Origin: Corynebacterium durum | GTDB taxonomy: Bacteria; Actinomycetota; Actinomycetes; Mycobacteriales; Mycobacteriaceae | Direction of reading: 5' to 3' | Assembly: GCF_030408675.1 (NCBI RefSeq) | Contig: NZ_CP047200.1 | Coordinates: forward strand, 558,001 to 622,000 | DNA: 64,000 nt | Part shown: in pieces, positions 46,150-56,165 of the stretch | Layout: every line of letters starts with the position of its first letter | Numbering within the stretch: position 1 is the stretch's first letter | Notes under the pieces: generated by a model | What the model was told of the DNA's origin: nothing | The model's database searches: none | The model's input: the letters and a program-made list of their open reading frames with translations, nothing else | Translations under genes and position numbers: made by a program

Positions 46150-48829
46150 AGCATCAATAGCCGTACGGCTGGCGTGGCGTGACCTGATGGGGCACCGCCG
46201 CCGCTTCGCACTGTCGGTGGCGCTGTTTTCCCTGCCTATCGCCTGCATTGTTGCTTTCTTTACGCTTATTTCTAGTGAGCGCGTGGAGTATCCAGACATT
46301 GGGGAGCCGGCGACGTCGATAAGCCTGACCAATACGCCCTGCAATTATGACTCGTGGGCGAAGAACAAAGACTGGTGCCTAAGCCCAGATCATGCGGATC
46401 GTGCCGACCTCTCAGATAAGCAACGCATTAGCGACGCGTTGGGGCATGACCCAGAGTTGATCTCGAAGGTGTACGCGAGCCTCAGTACCTACGCCACCAT
46501 TAGTGCCAACGGTGAGCAGGCTTCCTCTGACATGGTGTCCAAAGAAGTGAATCCCTCCGGGCCAAAGCCCGGTGAAGTGCTCCTAGATAAGGATTTTGCT
46601 GAACTTTTGGGGGTGTCACCAGGTGATACGGTGACTATAACTGTTCCGGTGCTTGGCAATCTAGAGGAGCAGAAGGAGCTCTCGCTCGTAGTGGCTGGTT
46701 TCTCACAGACACAACGAAACGTTGCAAACTATGAGGATCTATCACGTGCTATCGGCATCACTGATTCGGCTCGAGACTCAGAGCTGGGGCGCTCAGCGCA
46801 TCTGAGCTGGCGTTCCGATGAGCGTATGTCAATAACCACCGAACCTGGAATGGGAATCTCAGTCTCGTCAGCTGAGCGGGGTTCGCGCTCAGGGACAATC
46901 GTGGGCGAGGCGCGGGGTCTGTTTAGTTCTCCCGAGAACATGGTTGTCGGTGTGGTTGTTCTTGTGCTGCTTCTTTTGCTGGTGGCTGCCATTATTGGCC
47001 CGATTTTTGCCGTGTCGGCGCGCAGAAAACGACGCATGCTGGGGCTGTACGCATCCATCGGGGCATCACCGAGTGACGTGCGCAATACTGTGCTGATGGA
47101 AGGCATTATTGTCAGCTGCATTGGTTATATTTTGGGCCTGGTTCTCTCCCTGCCCGTGTTCTATGCTGTGACGTTGCTTCCCGGTATTGGCGTGATTCAC
47201 CTGCAGTGGGCATGGGATGTCGCGTTGGTGCTGCTCCCGGCCGTCTTTGTGTCCGGTGTGGGTGCAGCATTGATTCCTGCAGTGTGGGTGGGCACGGAGA
47301 ATCCTGTGCATGCCCTGGCCGACGGGGCGTCGAGACGCATGCGTCGGTTCCATTGGATGATGGCGCTGCCGTTGTTGCTGTTCATCCCCATTATGATTCT
47401 TGCTGCACTGCCTCAGCATGCGCTCACCTCAGTGTGGTGGAACCTGGCTGGTATTGCTGCGATTTTGTGTGCGCCGCTTATGGTGTGGGTGGTGGCGCGC
47501 TGTGGTACCGTCCTGCCTCTTCCTGGCAAATTGGCCGCGCGCGATGCGTTGCGGAACATTCACCGAACCGCACCCGCTGTCGCGGCGGTGGCGGGGACAG
47601 TGTATAGCTGCGCAATGCTGTTAGGGGTGATGGGTCCTGGAATGGATGGAGTGGATGCTAGTGACGTGGACAAAAACCCGGCCCGCGCAACGCAGATGGT
47701 TGCGCGGACAACGGTGGATACTGCGACAGCACGGCCCTATGAACAAGATGTGCGTGCCATCCGTGAGCATTACGATGTGAATCATCAGGCTGATGTGTAT
47801 GAGCTGTCCACCAGCTACGGTGAGGCTCGTACTCTTCTGACGTGCGCTTATGGTGACCAGGCCAATCTGCCTCAGGTAGAGGCATCGACAGAATCTGAAG
47901 ATAGTATTTTGTTCAGTTCCATAACCAAGATCGACAGCTGCATGGTGATCGCTGAGCCGGACTATCTGGATACTGTGGCATCGTTGCATCCTGGTCAGGT
48001 CACTCCAGAACAGCTTGCAGCAGCGAAGCAGGCACTAGCCGACGGTAAGGCGGTGGTAGACAATACAAACTACATCCGCGACGGCAAAGTGCGCGTTGAT
48101 ATGTATCACAACAGCGACATAGCAACAGGGTATGAGTTTTCTTTCCATGCTGATGACGGTTGGACAGTCAACAAAACAGATGCAGAGCCTGAAAGCACCA
48201 CGCTTCTTGACGCCGCGCCACTCAACAACAATGCATCTCCAGTGACCAGGTGGGGCACGCCTATACTCATCACACCCGAGACCGCCCGAAAGCTGGGAGC
48301 TGACATCGTGTACGCAGGTAGCGTTTTTGAACTGTCGGAACCCTTATCGCTTGTTGAGTTGATACTTGTAGAACTGGGCGCGCCTCACGGTGTGCGACAT
48401 ATGACGGTCACGCTACCTGGGGCATCTCAACCTGAAAAACTCGTGATTCTGCTGCCGCAAGTCGCTATGTCTGGGGCGTTGACCATTGGGGTTGTTCTGC
48501 TCATCGTGTTCTTAGCGGCTGCGGAATCCCGCAGTGACATGGAAGCGATGGCAGCGTTGGGCGCGCCGAAGTCCTTGGTGCGGCGATATGCTGGGGCCCA
48601 GGGCATGGTTGTTGGTCTTGCTGGTGCGGTAGCAGGCACGTTGTGCCTGGTGATTCCAGGTACAGTCAACTACCTCAGCAACGCGCAGCTTTTCGGTAGA
48701 TTTGCCCACTGGGATCTGCAGTACATCGAAGTGTATGGTCTGTTTTTGCTCTTTATCGTTGGGCTTTCCTGGCTGGCGGGCGCGTTGTTTGGGGTGCGGT
48801 CCGTTTCGGATTATCCCCGCAGGCGCTGA
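46142..48829 (+). CDS. Large FtsX-like ABC permease
   Basis: 895 residues from the ATG at 46142. N-terminal RLAWRDLMGHRRRFALSVALFSLPIA starts the first helix; a large outer domain follows (about 40-240). The first FtsX unit of three helices is near 255-400 (VVVLVLLLLLVAAIIGPIFAVSARRKRRMLGLYASIGAS). Further helices lie near 400-500. A second outer domain and a second FtsX unit run to the end (MSGALTIGVVLLIVFLAAAESRSDMEAMAALGAP). This is the layout of 8-10-helix exporters of lipids or peptides. The overlap with the ATPase gene shows they form one transporter. Confidence 0.9.
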   Translation: MARASIAVRLAWRDLMGHRRRFALSVALFSLPIACIVAFFTLISSERVEYPDIGEPATSISLTNTPCNYDSWAKNKDWCLSPDHADRADLSDKQRISDALGHDPELISKVYASLSTYATISANGEQASSDMVSKEVNPSGPKPGEVLLDKDFAELLGVSPGDTVTITVPVLGNLEEQKELSLVVAGFSQTQRNVANYEDLSRAIGITDSARDSELGRSAHLSWRSDERMSITTEPGMGISVSSAERGSRSGTIVGEARGLFSSPENMVVGVVVLVLLLLLVAAIIGPIFAVSARRKRRMLGLYASIGASPSDVRNTVLMEGIIVSCIGYILGLVLSLPVFYAVTLLPGIGVIHLQWAWDVALVLLPAVFVSGVGAALIPAVWVGTENPVHALADGASRRMRRFHWMMALPLLLFIPIMILAALPQHALTSVWWNLAGIAAILCAPLMVWVVARCGTVLPLPGKLAARDALRNIHRTAPAVAAVAGTVYSCAMLLGVMGPGMDGVDASDVDKNPARATQMVARTTVDTATARPYEQDVRAIREHYDVNHQADVYELSTSYGEARTLLTCAYGDQANLPQVEASTESEDSILFSSITKIDSCMVIAEPDYLDTVASLHPGQVTPEQLAAAKQALADGKAVVDNTNYIRDGKVRVDMYHNSDIATGYEFSFHADDGWTVNKTDAEPESTTLLDAAPLNNNASPVTRWGTPILITPETARKLGADIVYAGSVFELSEPLSLVELILVELGAPHGVRHMTVTLPGASQPEKLVILLPQVAMSGALTIGVVLLIVFLAAAESRSDMEAMAALGAPKSLVRRYAGAQGMVVGLAGAVAGTLCLVIPGTVNYLSNAQLFGRFAHWDLQYIEVYGLFLLFIVGLSWLAGALFGVRSVSDYPRRR

Positions 48830-48858
48830 GGGGAGTGGGCACGTATAACACAAAAAAG

Positions 48859-48900
48859 CGCTGGGCCGCTGAACGGATGATAACGTTCAGCGGCCCAGCG
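48859..48900. terminator. Strong bidirectional terminator
   Basis: A 17-nt perfect stem, 48859-48875 against 48884-48900, with an 8-nt loop. A-rich sequence lies before and TCTTGTGT after. It ends both the ABC operon and the convergent secreted-protein gene. Confidence 0.9.
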
Positions 48901-48923
48901 TCTTGTGTTGGCGCTACCTTATG

Positions 48924-49505
48924 CTAGGAGCCGTTTTTTGCGGCTTTGGCGTCGGCTTTGTATTTTTCCAGACCCGAGGTGATGATCACCTCGGTGATCT
49001 TGTTGTTGTCGTAGGCGAAGACCCAGGCCAGATCAAGTGCCGAGTTGGCATCATAGACGGCGTAGGTGTGTCCGTTGGAGGATCGGTAGGCGTGGATGGG
49101 AGCGCTGTACTTTGCCGAGGCGTCGAGAATCGGCGAGCCGATTTTAATCCCGTCGGGGGTTTGTTGCACGCTGATGCGCTCTACCTTTGACCCGTTTTCA
49201 GTGGGCGTGAAGTAGAAGCGTGAGTTTTTGTAGCTCACTTCCGCAAGGTGCTGCCCGGTTTCGCTGTGGGAATCGGTGCTTGTCTTGGGAAAGTCAGGGT
49301 TCAGACCTTCGACGGTGTCACGCGGCATTCCAACGGATATGCCGTTGACAACGATGTCGCCTTGAACATTGCGCAGCACGGATTCTTGGCTGGTGACCTG
49401 CGATGCGCCATGTGAGCCGGTTTCGGCTGGGATACCGGACAGCAGTTGAGTGAGCATCGCAACCACGGAGCCAAGCGCGGTGAGGAGCACAAAGAAGGAC
49501 TGCAT
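48924..49505 (-). CDS. Hypothetical secreted protein
   Basis: 193 residues. Residues 1-24 are hydrophobic (FFVLLTALGSVVAMLTQLLSG) and fit a signal peptide or anchor. The rest is a small beta-rich domain (VVNGISVGMPRDTVEGLNPDF, then YFTPTENGSKVERISVQQ, then IHAYRSSNGHTYAVYD) that resembles the BLIP/SmpA-type folds of bacterial lipoproteins, although no Cys lipobox is present. It is monocistronic and convergent with the ABC operon. The function is unknown. Confidence 0.75.
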   Translation of the reverse strand: MQSFFVLLTALGSVVAMLTQLLSGIPAETGSHGASQVTSQESVLRNVQGDIVVNGISVGMPRDTVEGLNPDFPKTSTDSHSETGQHLAEVSYKNSRFYFTPTENGSKVERISVQQTPDGIKIGSPILDASAKYSAPIHAYRSSNGHTYAVYDANSALDLAWVFAYDNNKITEVIITSGLEKYKADAKAAKNGS

Positions 49506-49752
49506 ACTGTGAGAATATCAAGAATTTCTAAAAAATGCAGTCCCGTTCCTGTTCAATTTTCAGCTATTAATTATATTTAATTTACTGAGCTGCCGAAACG
49601 GTTGCTTCCGTGATACGTACCTCTCTCACCGGTGCACTGTCGGTCAGTTCATGAGCACTGCGTGTGGCTGCACTTGTGCGAACCGCGTTGTTGTGGGGTA
49701 GGGAAGCGTCGCTCTAGGTGAGGAAGGGCTGAGAACCGTTAGCCCCATCTAG

Positions 49753-50349
49753 TTAGCGCCACACGTCGGCAACATCAATGCCAAAGCTGTACAGCGCGCG
49801 CCGCACTAGTGGCAGCGATAACCCGATGACATTGGAGGGGTCGCCGTTGATGCGGTCAATGAACCATCCGCCCAGCGCTTCTAAGGTAAAAGCGCCTGCG
49901 CATTCGAGTGGTTCGCCGCTGCGCGCGTAGGCGTCAATGTCGGCATCGCTGACATCGCCAAAAGTTACGCTTGTCGACGCCGCGTCCAGTACCCGCTGTT
50001 CACCACCCGGCGCGACGATGCAGTGCCCGGTGATAAGGTCGGCGTTCTTGCCGCGTTGGGCTTTCCAGCGGTTAATGGTCGCATCAATGGTGTGGGGTTT
50101 TCCTTGGAGAGTCCCGTTAAGTAGCAGCATGGAATCACAGCCGATGACAATGTCGTCGGGATACTGAGCGGCCACTGCCTCCGCTTTTGCGGCGCAGAGC
50201 GCAAGGATGACCTCGCGTGGTGGGGCGTCGTTAAGCGAGGCGATGAGGGCGTCTTCGTCGATGTTGGCGGGGTGGATGATGGGATCCACCCCGGCTGATT
50301 CGAGGATGAAGCGCCGCGAAGGGGAGGCGGAGGCGAGAACGATGCGCAT
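49753..50349 (-). CDS. maf: Maf family nucleotide pyrophosphatase
   Basis: 198 residues. Maf motifs: RIVLASASPSRRFILESAG at the N-terminus, IGCDSMLLLNG with the catalytic Asp, GKPHTIDATINRWKAQRG, LITGHCIVAPG, and a C-terminal GDPSNVIGLSLPLVRRAL. These house-cleaning enzymes hydrolyse non-canonical or methylated NTPs. The gene lies 9 nt after the stop of the NAD-binding protein gene and is probably in an operon with it. Its position between the DtsR genes and accBC is conserved in corynebacteria. Confidence 0.93.
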   Translation of the reverse strand: MRIVLASASPSRRFILESAGVDPIIHPANIDEDALIASLNDAPPREVILALCAAKAEAVAAQYPDDIVIGCDSMLLLNGTLQGKPHTIDATINRWKAQRGKNADLITGHCIVAPGGEQRVLDAASTSVTFGDVSDADIDAYARSGEPLECAGAFTLEALGGWFIDRINGDPSNVIGLSLPLVRRALYSFGIDVADVWR

Positions 50350-50358
50350 GCACCTAGC

Positions 50359-51246
50359 CTACGGATTAGGGAAGATGCTGGCGAGTGGGGTCGGGGTGAA
50401 GTGGAAAGCACGCTGGAGTTCGGAGTCGTCCAGGATGTAGGTGTCGGTGTGTTGGTAGTGGATGGCCAGCACTTCGCGCACCATGGGCGAGAACAGCGCA
50501 ATGGTTTTGAGCATTGCTGGTGGGAGCTGTTTGACGGATGCCTTGGGGTTGATGCGGCGTGCGATCTCCCGCATGGTGGCATTGCCTGAGGATGGCCCAA
50601 CCCAGTATTTGCCTGATAGTTCGGGTGTGGTGGCGAGGATGGCTAGGCATTCCCCGATGTCGGGGAGGTAGGACCAAGAATGTAGTGCGTCGGGGTCACC
50701 GATGACTCGTGCGGTTTTGCCGTTATGGACAGGTGTGGTGAAGCGGTCTCCGAGGTGTGTGACAGGCCCGGCGTCGTCGCCAAAGTAGTCGCTTGCCCGT
50801 AGCTCGGACACGAGGATGCCGTGTTGCTCGGCGGCCTGGGTGAGGGTTTTCCATAGTCCGGCTCTGACCTGACCTTTTGTCTCTGTGGGGTTTTCGGGTG
50901 TTGCGTTGGTCATGGGGCCGGTAGGCCGCCCGAAGGGGTAGAGGTTTCCCATGAGCACAATGCGTGCCTGCGTATTGACGGCCGCGCGCACCACCGAGTC
51001 GATGATGGGAGGCCATTCCTTTGCCCACTGGTGGTAGGGCGGATTGGTGCAGACGATGATGCTGTCGCATCCTGTGGCCGCGCGGGTGAGTGCTGGGGTG
51101 TCGGTGGCATCCAGGGTGACACTCTCTGCGCTACCGTAGCGCGTTCCGCTTCGGGTGGCGATGGTGACAGTGTGGCCCCTCTTCTGTAGGGCTGTGGTGG
51201 TGGCGCGGCCAATGGGGCCTGCGCCAATGATGAGGTGGCGTGCCAT
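50359..51246 (-). CDS. NAD(P)-binding epimerase/reductase-like protein
   Basis: 295 residues from the ATG at 51246 (AAAGGA upstream). An extended short-chain dehydrogenase fold: HLIIGAGPIGRATTTALQKRGHTVTIATRS for nucleotide binding, CDSIIVCTNPPYHQW, RIVLMGNLYPFGRP, ELRASDYFGD and the C-terminal EREIARR-type segment (TMREIARRINPKA). The Tyr-xxx-Lys pair is not obvious, so it may be an atypical reductase. It is divergent from a TetR gene with two matching palindromes between, so the TetR probably controls it. Confidence 0.82.
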   Translation of the reverse strand: MARHLIIGAGPIGRATTTALQKRGHTVTIATRSGTRYGSAESVTLDATDTPALTRAATGCDSIIVCTNPPYHQWAKEWPPIIDSVVRAAVNTQARIVLMGNLYPFGRPTGPMTNATPENPTETKGQVRAGLWKTLTQAAEQHGILVSELRASDYFGDDAGPVTHLGDRFTTPVHNGKTARVIGDPDALHSWSYLPDIGECLAILATTPELSGKYWVGPSSGNATMREIARRINPKASVKQLPPAMLKTIALFSPMVREVLAIHYQHTDTYILDDSELQRAFHFTPTPLASIFPNP

Positions 51247-51261
51247 GATGACGATCCTTTC

Positions 51262-51309
51262 GAGAACGGTGTTCTCTCTTTACTGTAGCATAATGAGAAC
51301 AGTGTTCTC
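51262..51309. promoter_or_regulatory. Two TetR-type operator palindromes
   Basis: GAGAAC-GGT-GTTCTC (51262-51276) and GAGAAC-AGT-GTTCTC (51295-51309), arms perfect, centres 33 nt apart, between the divergent reductase and TetR genes. The placement suits control of both promoters by the TetR protein. Confidence 0.7.
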
Positions 51310-51342
51310 GTTTTGTGGTGAAAGATCACATGATGTGAGATA

Positions 51343-52029
51343 ATGCATCACATGAGCCCGACCCGCCCGCAGTCACAAGGAAAGCGAGCCGTAGGAAAAC
51401 GAGCCACTGCCCGTGCTGCGACAGAAAAAAAGATCATTGAGGCGGCTGAGCGGCAACTTGCCGAAGTTGGGGCTAGCGGCATAAGTCTCCGTAAAGTAGC
51501 TCAAGATGTGGGCATGGCGCCCTCTGCGCTATACCGCTACTACAACGGGATTGACCAGCTTTACACCGCGATGATCATTCGCGCCTTCAATGAACAAACC
51601 GCCGCAGTTCAAGCTGCGTTTGATGCCCACGCCACGCCCCCGCCCACCACCTGGGACGATACCGTTGAATTGGTGGTGTTATTGGCCATGACGTTGCGCC
51701 AGTGGGCGCTTGACAACCCTCATAAATACGCGCTGATCTACGGCACGCCCGTGCCGGGGTACAAAGCCCCCCAAGACACCATTCCCCCTGCGGCCGGAGT
51801 TGGGCGGATTTTCGCCGCCAGCTGTGTCTACCTTACAGACGGTGTAGTTTACGACCCAATGGACTACCTGCCGGAATACATGGCATCGTTTTTTGTGGCC
51901 ATCTACGGTGTGATCAGTTTTGAACTGTTCGGCCACCTTGTCGGCGTGGTGGATGATCCGGCGGTGTTTCTCCGCCACACCGTGGAAAATAATCTTGAAC
52001 TGCTGAGAAGCCATTTCCCAGGGAAGTAG
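51343..52029 (+). CDS. TetR-family transcriptional regulator
   Basis: 228 residues. The TetR HTH covers about residues 25-75 (ATEKKIIEAAERQLAEVG, ISLRKVAQDVGMAPSALYRYYNGIDQLYTAMI). The C-terminal domain (TETR_C_13-like: DNPHKYALIYGTPVPGYKAP) is a form common in actinobacteria. It is divergent from the NAD(P)-binding protein gene. An ATG at 51352 is an equally possible start. Confidence 0.9.
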   Translation: MHHMSPTRPQSQGKRAVGKRATARAATEKKIIEAAERQLAEVGASGISLRKVAQDVGMAPSALYRYYNGIDQLYTAMIIRAFNEQTAAVQAAFDAHATPPPTTWDDTVELVVLLAMTLRQWALDNPHKYALIYGTPVPGYKAPQDTIPPAAGVGRIFAASCVYLTDGVVYDPMDYLPEYMASFFVAIYGVISFELFGHLVGVVDDPAVFLRHTVENNLELLRSHFPGK

Positions 52030-52071
52030 AAGGTGCAACCGCAGGGCGCGGGAAACCGCTACTCCAACAAA

Positions 52072-52113
52072 AGAGGTCTACCTGCCAGGCTTTGTGCCTG
52101 CAGATAGACCTCT
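52072..52113. terminator. Bidirectional hairpin terminator
   Basis: AGAGGTCTA pairs with TAGACCTCT, and CAGGC with GCCTG inside. It lies between the convergent tetR and accE genes. Confidence 0.7.
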
Positions 52114-52128
52114 GTGAAACTCACACCC

Positions 52129-52377
52129 CTAGTAGAAGCTCACGTTTTGGAACGCGGAGGGGCTGTAGCTCATGGGACGGCGTAGGCGCTCGTCCAGGTT
52201 GCCCCACAGGTTGCGGTCACGCTGTTGTTCCTGAGCGGCTGCCGCATTGCTGGCCATGGTGGCAAACAGCGCGGTTAGGGTGGCTACCTGTGTAGCATCC
52301 GGGTTGCCCTTGAGGATGCGAAGGAACGGCTTCGCGGGCTTTTCCTGGTTAGCCCCGCTGTTTGTGGATTCGGACAT
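52129..52377 (-). CDS. accE: Acyl-CoA carboxylase epsilon subunit
   Basis: 82 residues. KPFLRILKGNPDATQVATLTALFA matches the conserved AccE core, followed by the NLWG motif and LRRPMSYSPSAFQN near the end. AccE is a small non-catalytic subunit that binds the beta subunits and boosts acyl-CoA carboxylase activity in actinobacteria. It follows the dtsR2 stop by 26 nt with a GGGAG ribosome site, consistent with co-transcription. Confidence 0.88.
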   Translation of the reverse strand: MSESTNSGANQEKPAKPFLRILKGNPDATQVATLTALFATMASNAAAAQEQQRDRNLWGNLDERLRRPMSYSPSAFQNVSFY

Positions 52378-52403
52378 GTGTACACTCCCGTTGTTGGTGG
52401 GTT

Positions 52404-54038
52404 CTACAGCGGAATATTACCGTGCTTCTTGGCGGGCACGCTGACAACCTTGCGGTCCAAAAGCCGCAGGCCTTCAATAATCTGACCGCGGGTCTCAGAT
52501 GGCGGAATAACCGCATCCACGTAGCCGCGTTCAGCAGCCATGTAGGGGTTGACTAGTGTCTGCTCGTACTCGCGCTCGTACTCCTTCATCACCGCCATCA
52601 CGTCTTTACCTTCGGCGGCGGCCTGCTTCAGCTCCTTGCGGTAGATGAAGCCGACGGCACCGGCGGCACCCATGACGGCGATCTGGGCGGTGGGCCATGC
52701 GAACACGATATCGGCACCCATATCCTTGGATCCCATCACACAGTACGCACCACCGTAGGACTTGCGGGTGATCACAGTAATCTTGCCCACGGTGGCTTCA
52801 GCGTAGGCGAACAGCAGTTTTGCACCGCGGCGGATAATGCCGTCGTATTCCTGGGAGGTGCCGGGGAGGAAGCCAGGGACGTCCACAAATTCAATGATCG
52901 GGATGTTGAAGGCATCGCAGGTACGCACGAAACGCGCGGCCTTTTCCGACGCCTTGATGTCTAGGCAGCCTGCAAATTGCATCGGCTGGTTGGCAACAAT
53001 GCCTACCGAACGTCCTTCAACACGGCCGAAACCGATGAGCACGTTCTCGGCGTAACCTTCCTGAATCTCCAGGAAGTCACCATCGTCGACAACGCGGGTG
53101 ATCACGTCTTTCATGTCGTACGGCTGGTTCGGGGAATCTGGGATGAGGGTATCCAATTCCAGATCGGAGTCGTTGATGTTCTCCTTGATGGAACCGACCA
53201 TGATGTCTGCTTCCGCGCGGGGAGCCTCGGCGCGGTTGTTGGATGGCAGGTAGGACACGAGTTCACGGGTCCAGTCGAGGGCGTCGGCATCGTCAGACGC
53301 GGTGTAGTGCGAGGTGCCAGACATGCTCATGTGGGTGTTAGCGCCGCCCAGCTCCTCCTGGGTGACTTCCTCGCCGGTGACGGTTTTGATAACGTCCGGG
53401 CCGGTGATGAACATCTTGGAGGTCTTGTCCACCATGATAATGAAGTCTGTAAGAGCAGGGGAGTAGACGTGCCCACCCGCGCAGGCACCCATAATCAGGG
53501 AAATTTGGGGGATAACGCCGGAGGCTTGCGTGTTGCGGAAGAAAATCTGGGAGTACAGGCCCAGGGACACGACACCTTCGTGAATGCGGGCACCTGCGCC
53601 TTCGTTGATGCCGATCAGCGGCACACCAGTTTTGATGGCCAGATCCATAATTTTGACGATTTTCTCGCCATAGACCTCACCTAGCGCGCCGCCGAAGATT
53701 GCGCCATCCTGGGAGAAGACGCACACCTTGCGGCCGTCAATGGTGCCGTAGCCGGTAACCACGCCGTCAGTTACGGGGCGTTTTGCGTCAAGCCCAAAGT
53801 TCTTGGAACGGTGCCGGGCAAGGGCATCAACCTCGACGAAGGAATCATCGTCAAGTAAGTATTCGATACGTTCACGTGCGGTTTTCTTGCCAGCATCGTG
53901 GGAGCGTTCAATGGCGGCCTGCCCCATCGGGGCATTTGTCTCGGCCAGGCGGGAGCGCAGGTCGGCAAGTTTGCCTGCGGTGGTAGTCAGATCGGGGGCG
54001 GTGGTGCCCTCAGTATGATTCTGTGTGGCAGTCGTCAT
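52404..54038 (-). CDS. dtsR2: Acyl-CoA carboxylase beta subunit (DtsR2/AccD type)
   Basis: 544 residues from the ATG at 54038. Carboxyltransferase motifs: [72 protein letters not shown], and [34 protein letters not shown]. It transfers carboxyl from the biotin of AccBC to acyl-CoA. It ends in the KHGNIPL tail shared with DtsR1. A terminator separates it from dtsR1, so it has its own promoter, while accE follows in the same transcript. Confidence 0.94.
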   Translation of the reverse strand: MTTATQNHTEGTTAPDLTTTAGKLADLRSRLAETNAPMGQAAIERSHDAGKKTARERIEYLLDDDSFVEVDALARHRSKNFGLDAKRPVTDGVVTGYGTIDGRKVCVFSQDGAIFGGALGEVYGEKIVKIMDLAIKTGVPLIGINEGAGARIHEGVVSLGLYSQIFFRNTQASGVIPQISLIMGACAGGHVYSPALTDFIIMVDKTSKMFITGPDVIKTVTGEEVTQEELGGANTHMSMSGTSHYTASDDADALDWTRELVSYLPSNNRAEAPRAEADIMVGSIKENINDSDLELDTLIPDSPNQPYDMKDVITRVVDDGDFLEIQEGYAENVLIGFGRVEGRSVGIVANQPMQFAGCLDIKASEKAARFVRTCDAFNIPIIEFVDVPGFLPGTSQEYDGIIRRGAKLLFAYAEATVGKITVITRKSYGGAYCVMGSKDMGADIVFAWPTAQIAVMGAAGAVGFIYRKELKQAAAEGKDVMAVMKEYEREYEQTLVNPYMAAERGYVDAVIPPSETRGQIIEGLRLLDRKVVSVPAKKHGNIPL

Positions 54039-54138
54039 GGGGATAAGTGTAAAGGGTAGGGGAGAAAAATTTCCCGTTGTGGGCAAAGTGGCTACGCAAA
54101 GTGGTGGGTAACCACACATATTTGGGGGTAGCCAAAGA

Positions 54139-54170
54139 TTTAGGCAGTCCCCGTTTTGGGACTGCCTAAA
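54139..54170. terminator. Terminator between dtsR1 and dtsR2
   Basis: TTTAGGCAGTCCC (54139-54151) pairs perfectly with GGGACTGCCTAAA (54158-54170) around a 6-nt loop. It lies 23 nt past the dtsR1 stop. Confidence 0.85.
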
Positions 54171-54192
54171 TATAAGGTACGAGACTTAAACC

Positions 54193-55824
54193 TTACAGCG
54201 GGATGTTGCCGTGCTTGCGGGCCGGGCGGTGTACGTTCTTGTCGCGAAGTAGCCGTAGGTTGCGTGCAATCTGGCCTCGGGTCTCGTTGGGGAGGATCAC
54301 GGCGTCGATAAGTCCGCGTTCGGCGGCGAGATACGGAGTGAGCATGTAGTCCTCGTACTCGCGCTCGAAGGACTTAACCAGTTCCTCAACGTCGTGGCCC
54401 TTCTTCTGAGCGTCGGCGATTTCCCGGCGGTGCAGGAAAGTGACGGCACCGGCGGCGCCCATGACGGCGATCTGGGCAGTGGGCCATGCGAGGTTGAGAT
54501 CGGCACCTAGGCCCTTGGAACCCATCACGCAGTATGCTCCGCCGTAGGCTTTGCGCATGGTGACGGTGATCTTCGGGACGGTGGCTTCGCCGTAGGCGTA
54601 CAGGAGCTTGGCACCACGGCGGAGGATGCCGTTGTGCTCTTGGCCGGATCCGGGGAGGAAGCCGGGGACGTCGACAAGCATCACAATCGGGATGTTGAAG
54701 GCGTCGCAGGTGCGGATGAAGCGGGCGGCCTTTTCTGAGGCGTCAATGTCCAGGCAGCCTGCGAAGTGCAGTGGCTGGTTGGCCACGAACCCCACGGACT
54801 GGCCTTCGACGCGCCCGAAAGCGATGACCACGTTGGGGGAGCGGTCTTCCTGGATCTCCAGGTATTCGCCGTCGTCGGTGATGCACTCGATTACGTTGCG
54901 GACGTCGTAGGGGACGGTGGGGGAGTCCGGGATCATCTCATCAAGGCGCAGGTCGTCTGCGGTGAGGTTGTCGGTGATGGCTCCCTCTTCGCGTTCGAAC
55001 TCCGTGAACGGGGCGTAGGAGCGGTTGTTGGAGGGAAGGAAGCTCACCAGCTCCTGGACCCATTCGAGGGCTTCCTCGTCGGATTCTGCGGTGAAGTGGG
55101 AGTTGCCGGCGGTTTCCATATGGATGGAGGCGCCACCCAGGTCTTCCTGGCTAATGTCCTCGCTGGTCACGGTCTTGATAACGTCCGGGCCGGTCACAAA
55201 CATCTTGGAGGTTTTATCCACCATGACCACAAAGTCCGTCAGTGCCGGGGAGTAAGCGTTGCCGCCCGCGCAGGCGCCCATAATCACGGAGATCTGTGGA
55301 ACCACGCCGGAGGCGTTGATGTTGTGGTAGAAGGTCTGCGCAATAAGGTCGAGGGAGACGGCACCGTCTTGGATGCGGGCGCCGGCACCTTCGTACAGGC
55401 CGATCAAAGGGCGGCCGGTTTGTACGGCCAGTTCCATAATCTTGACCATTTTTTCGCCATAAACCTCGCCTAGAGCACCACCGAATACGGTGCCGTCTTG
55501 GGAGAACACGCATACTTCGCGGCCATCGATGGTGCCCCAGCCGGTAACGATGCCGTCGGTGGCGGGGCGCTTGGTGCCCATGCCGAATGCGTGGGTGCGG
55601 TGGCGGGCAAGTTGGTCGGTCTCAATGAAGGACCCCTCATCAAGGAGGAAGTCTAGGCGCTCACGGGCTGTGAGGCGGTCAGCCTGGTGCACCTTGTCAA
55701 CGGCGCGCCTGCCCATGGGATAAGTGGCTTCAGCACGACGAGCTTTTAGGTCGGCGAGTTTGCCGGCTGTGGTGTTGATGTCGGGGAGGGAAGCAACGTC
55801 GATCAAAGGTGAGGAAATGGTCAT
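54193..55824 (-). CDS. dtsR1: Acetyl/propionyl-CoA carboxylase beta subunit DtsR1
   Basis: 543 residues, the same length as C. glutamicum DtsR1 (AccD1) and nearly identical in many stretches: [96 protein letters not shown]. With AccBC it forms acetyl-CoA carboxylase for fatty acid synthesis; its loss causes oleate auxotrophy and affects glutamate secretion in C. glutamicum. The divergent 341-nt region to birA should hold its FasR-controlled promoter, which I cannot pinpoint. Confidence 0.96.
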   Translation of the reverse strand: MTISSPLIDVASLPDINTTAGKLADLKARRAEATYPMGRRAVDKVHQADRLTARERLDFLLDEGSFIETDQLARHRTHAFGMGTKRPATDGIVTGWGTIDGREVCVFSQDGTVFGGALGEVYGEKMVKIMELAVQTGRPLIGLYEGAGARIQDGAVSLDLIAQTFYHNINASGVVPQISVIMGACAGGNAYSPALTDFVVMVDKTSKMFVTGPDVIKTVTSEDISQEDLGGASIHMETAGNSHFTAESDEEALEWVQELVSFLPSNNRSYAPFTEFEREEGAITDNLTADDLRLDEMIPDSPTVPYDVRNVIECITDDGEYLEIQEDRSPNVVIAFGRVEGQSVGFVANQPLHFAGCLDIDASEKAARFIRTCDAFNIPIVMLVDVPGFLPGSGQEHNGILRRGAKLLYAYGEATVPKITVTMRKAYGGAYCVMGSKGLGADLNLAWPTAQIAVMGAAGAVTFLHRREIADAQKKGHDVEELVKSFEREYEDYMLTPYLAAERGLIDAVILPNETRGQIARNLRLLRDKNVHRPARKHGNIPL

Positions 55825-56165
55825 GTTTTGGAAGCCTAGACCAAACCATCCTTGTTTTCCAGAACAAAAGAGGCGTGATTTGGGCCACTGACATTGTTTA
55901 TTAGTCCGCTAAACCCACAAATCCGCAGGTTGCAGCCGTGCTAACCGGACAGAAACAAAAATGTATCGTGTGGGTGTGGTTATGAAATGTGGTGCATGAC
56001 ACTGGTAAAGGCGGCCGAACGACACGGTTTGATAACACTTCGATGTCTTTTCGGCGCTATCTGAGGTTATTTGCAGCCAGCATCTGTCCGCCTGCCTGTG
56101 GCTTTGATGTGATGGTGGTGTGGCGACAATATTTCACACCCAAGAAAAACGCTAGAGTGTGTTCT
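55825..56165. other. Divergent promoter region dtsR1-birA
   Basis: 341 nt, AT-rich near 55880-55910, no coding sequence. For birA, TAGAGT at 56153-56158 lies 7 nt before the ATG (leaderless). For dtsR1, TAGGCT lies 12-17 nt before its ATG on the minus strand and may be a -10 box. The FasR operator known at this place in C. glutamicum could not be identified by eye. Confidence 0.45.
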
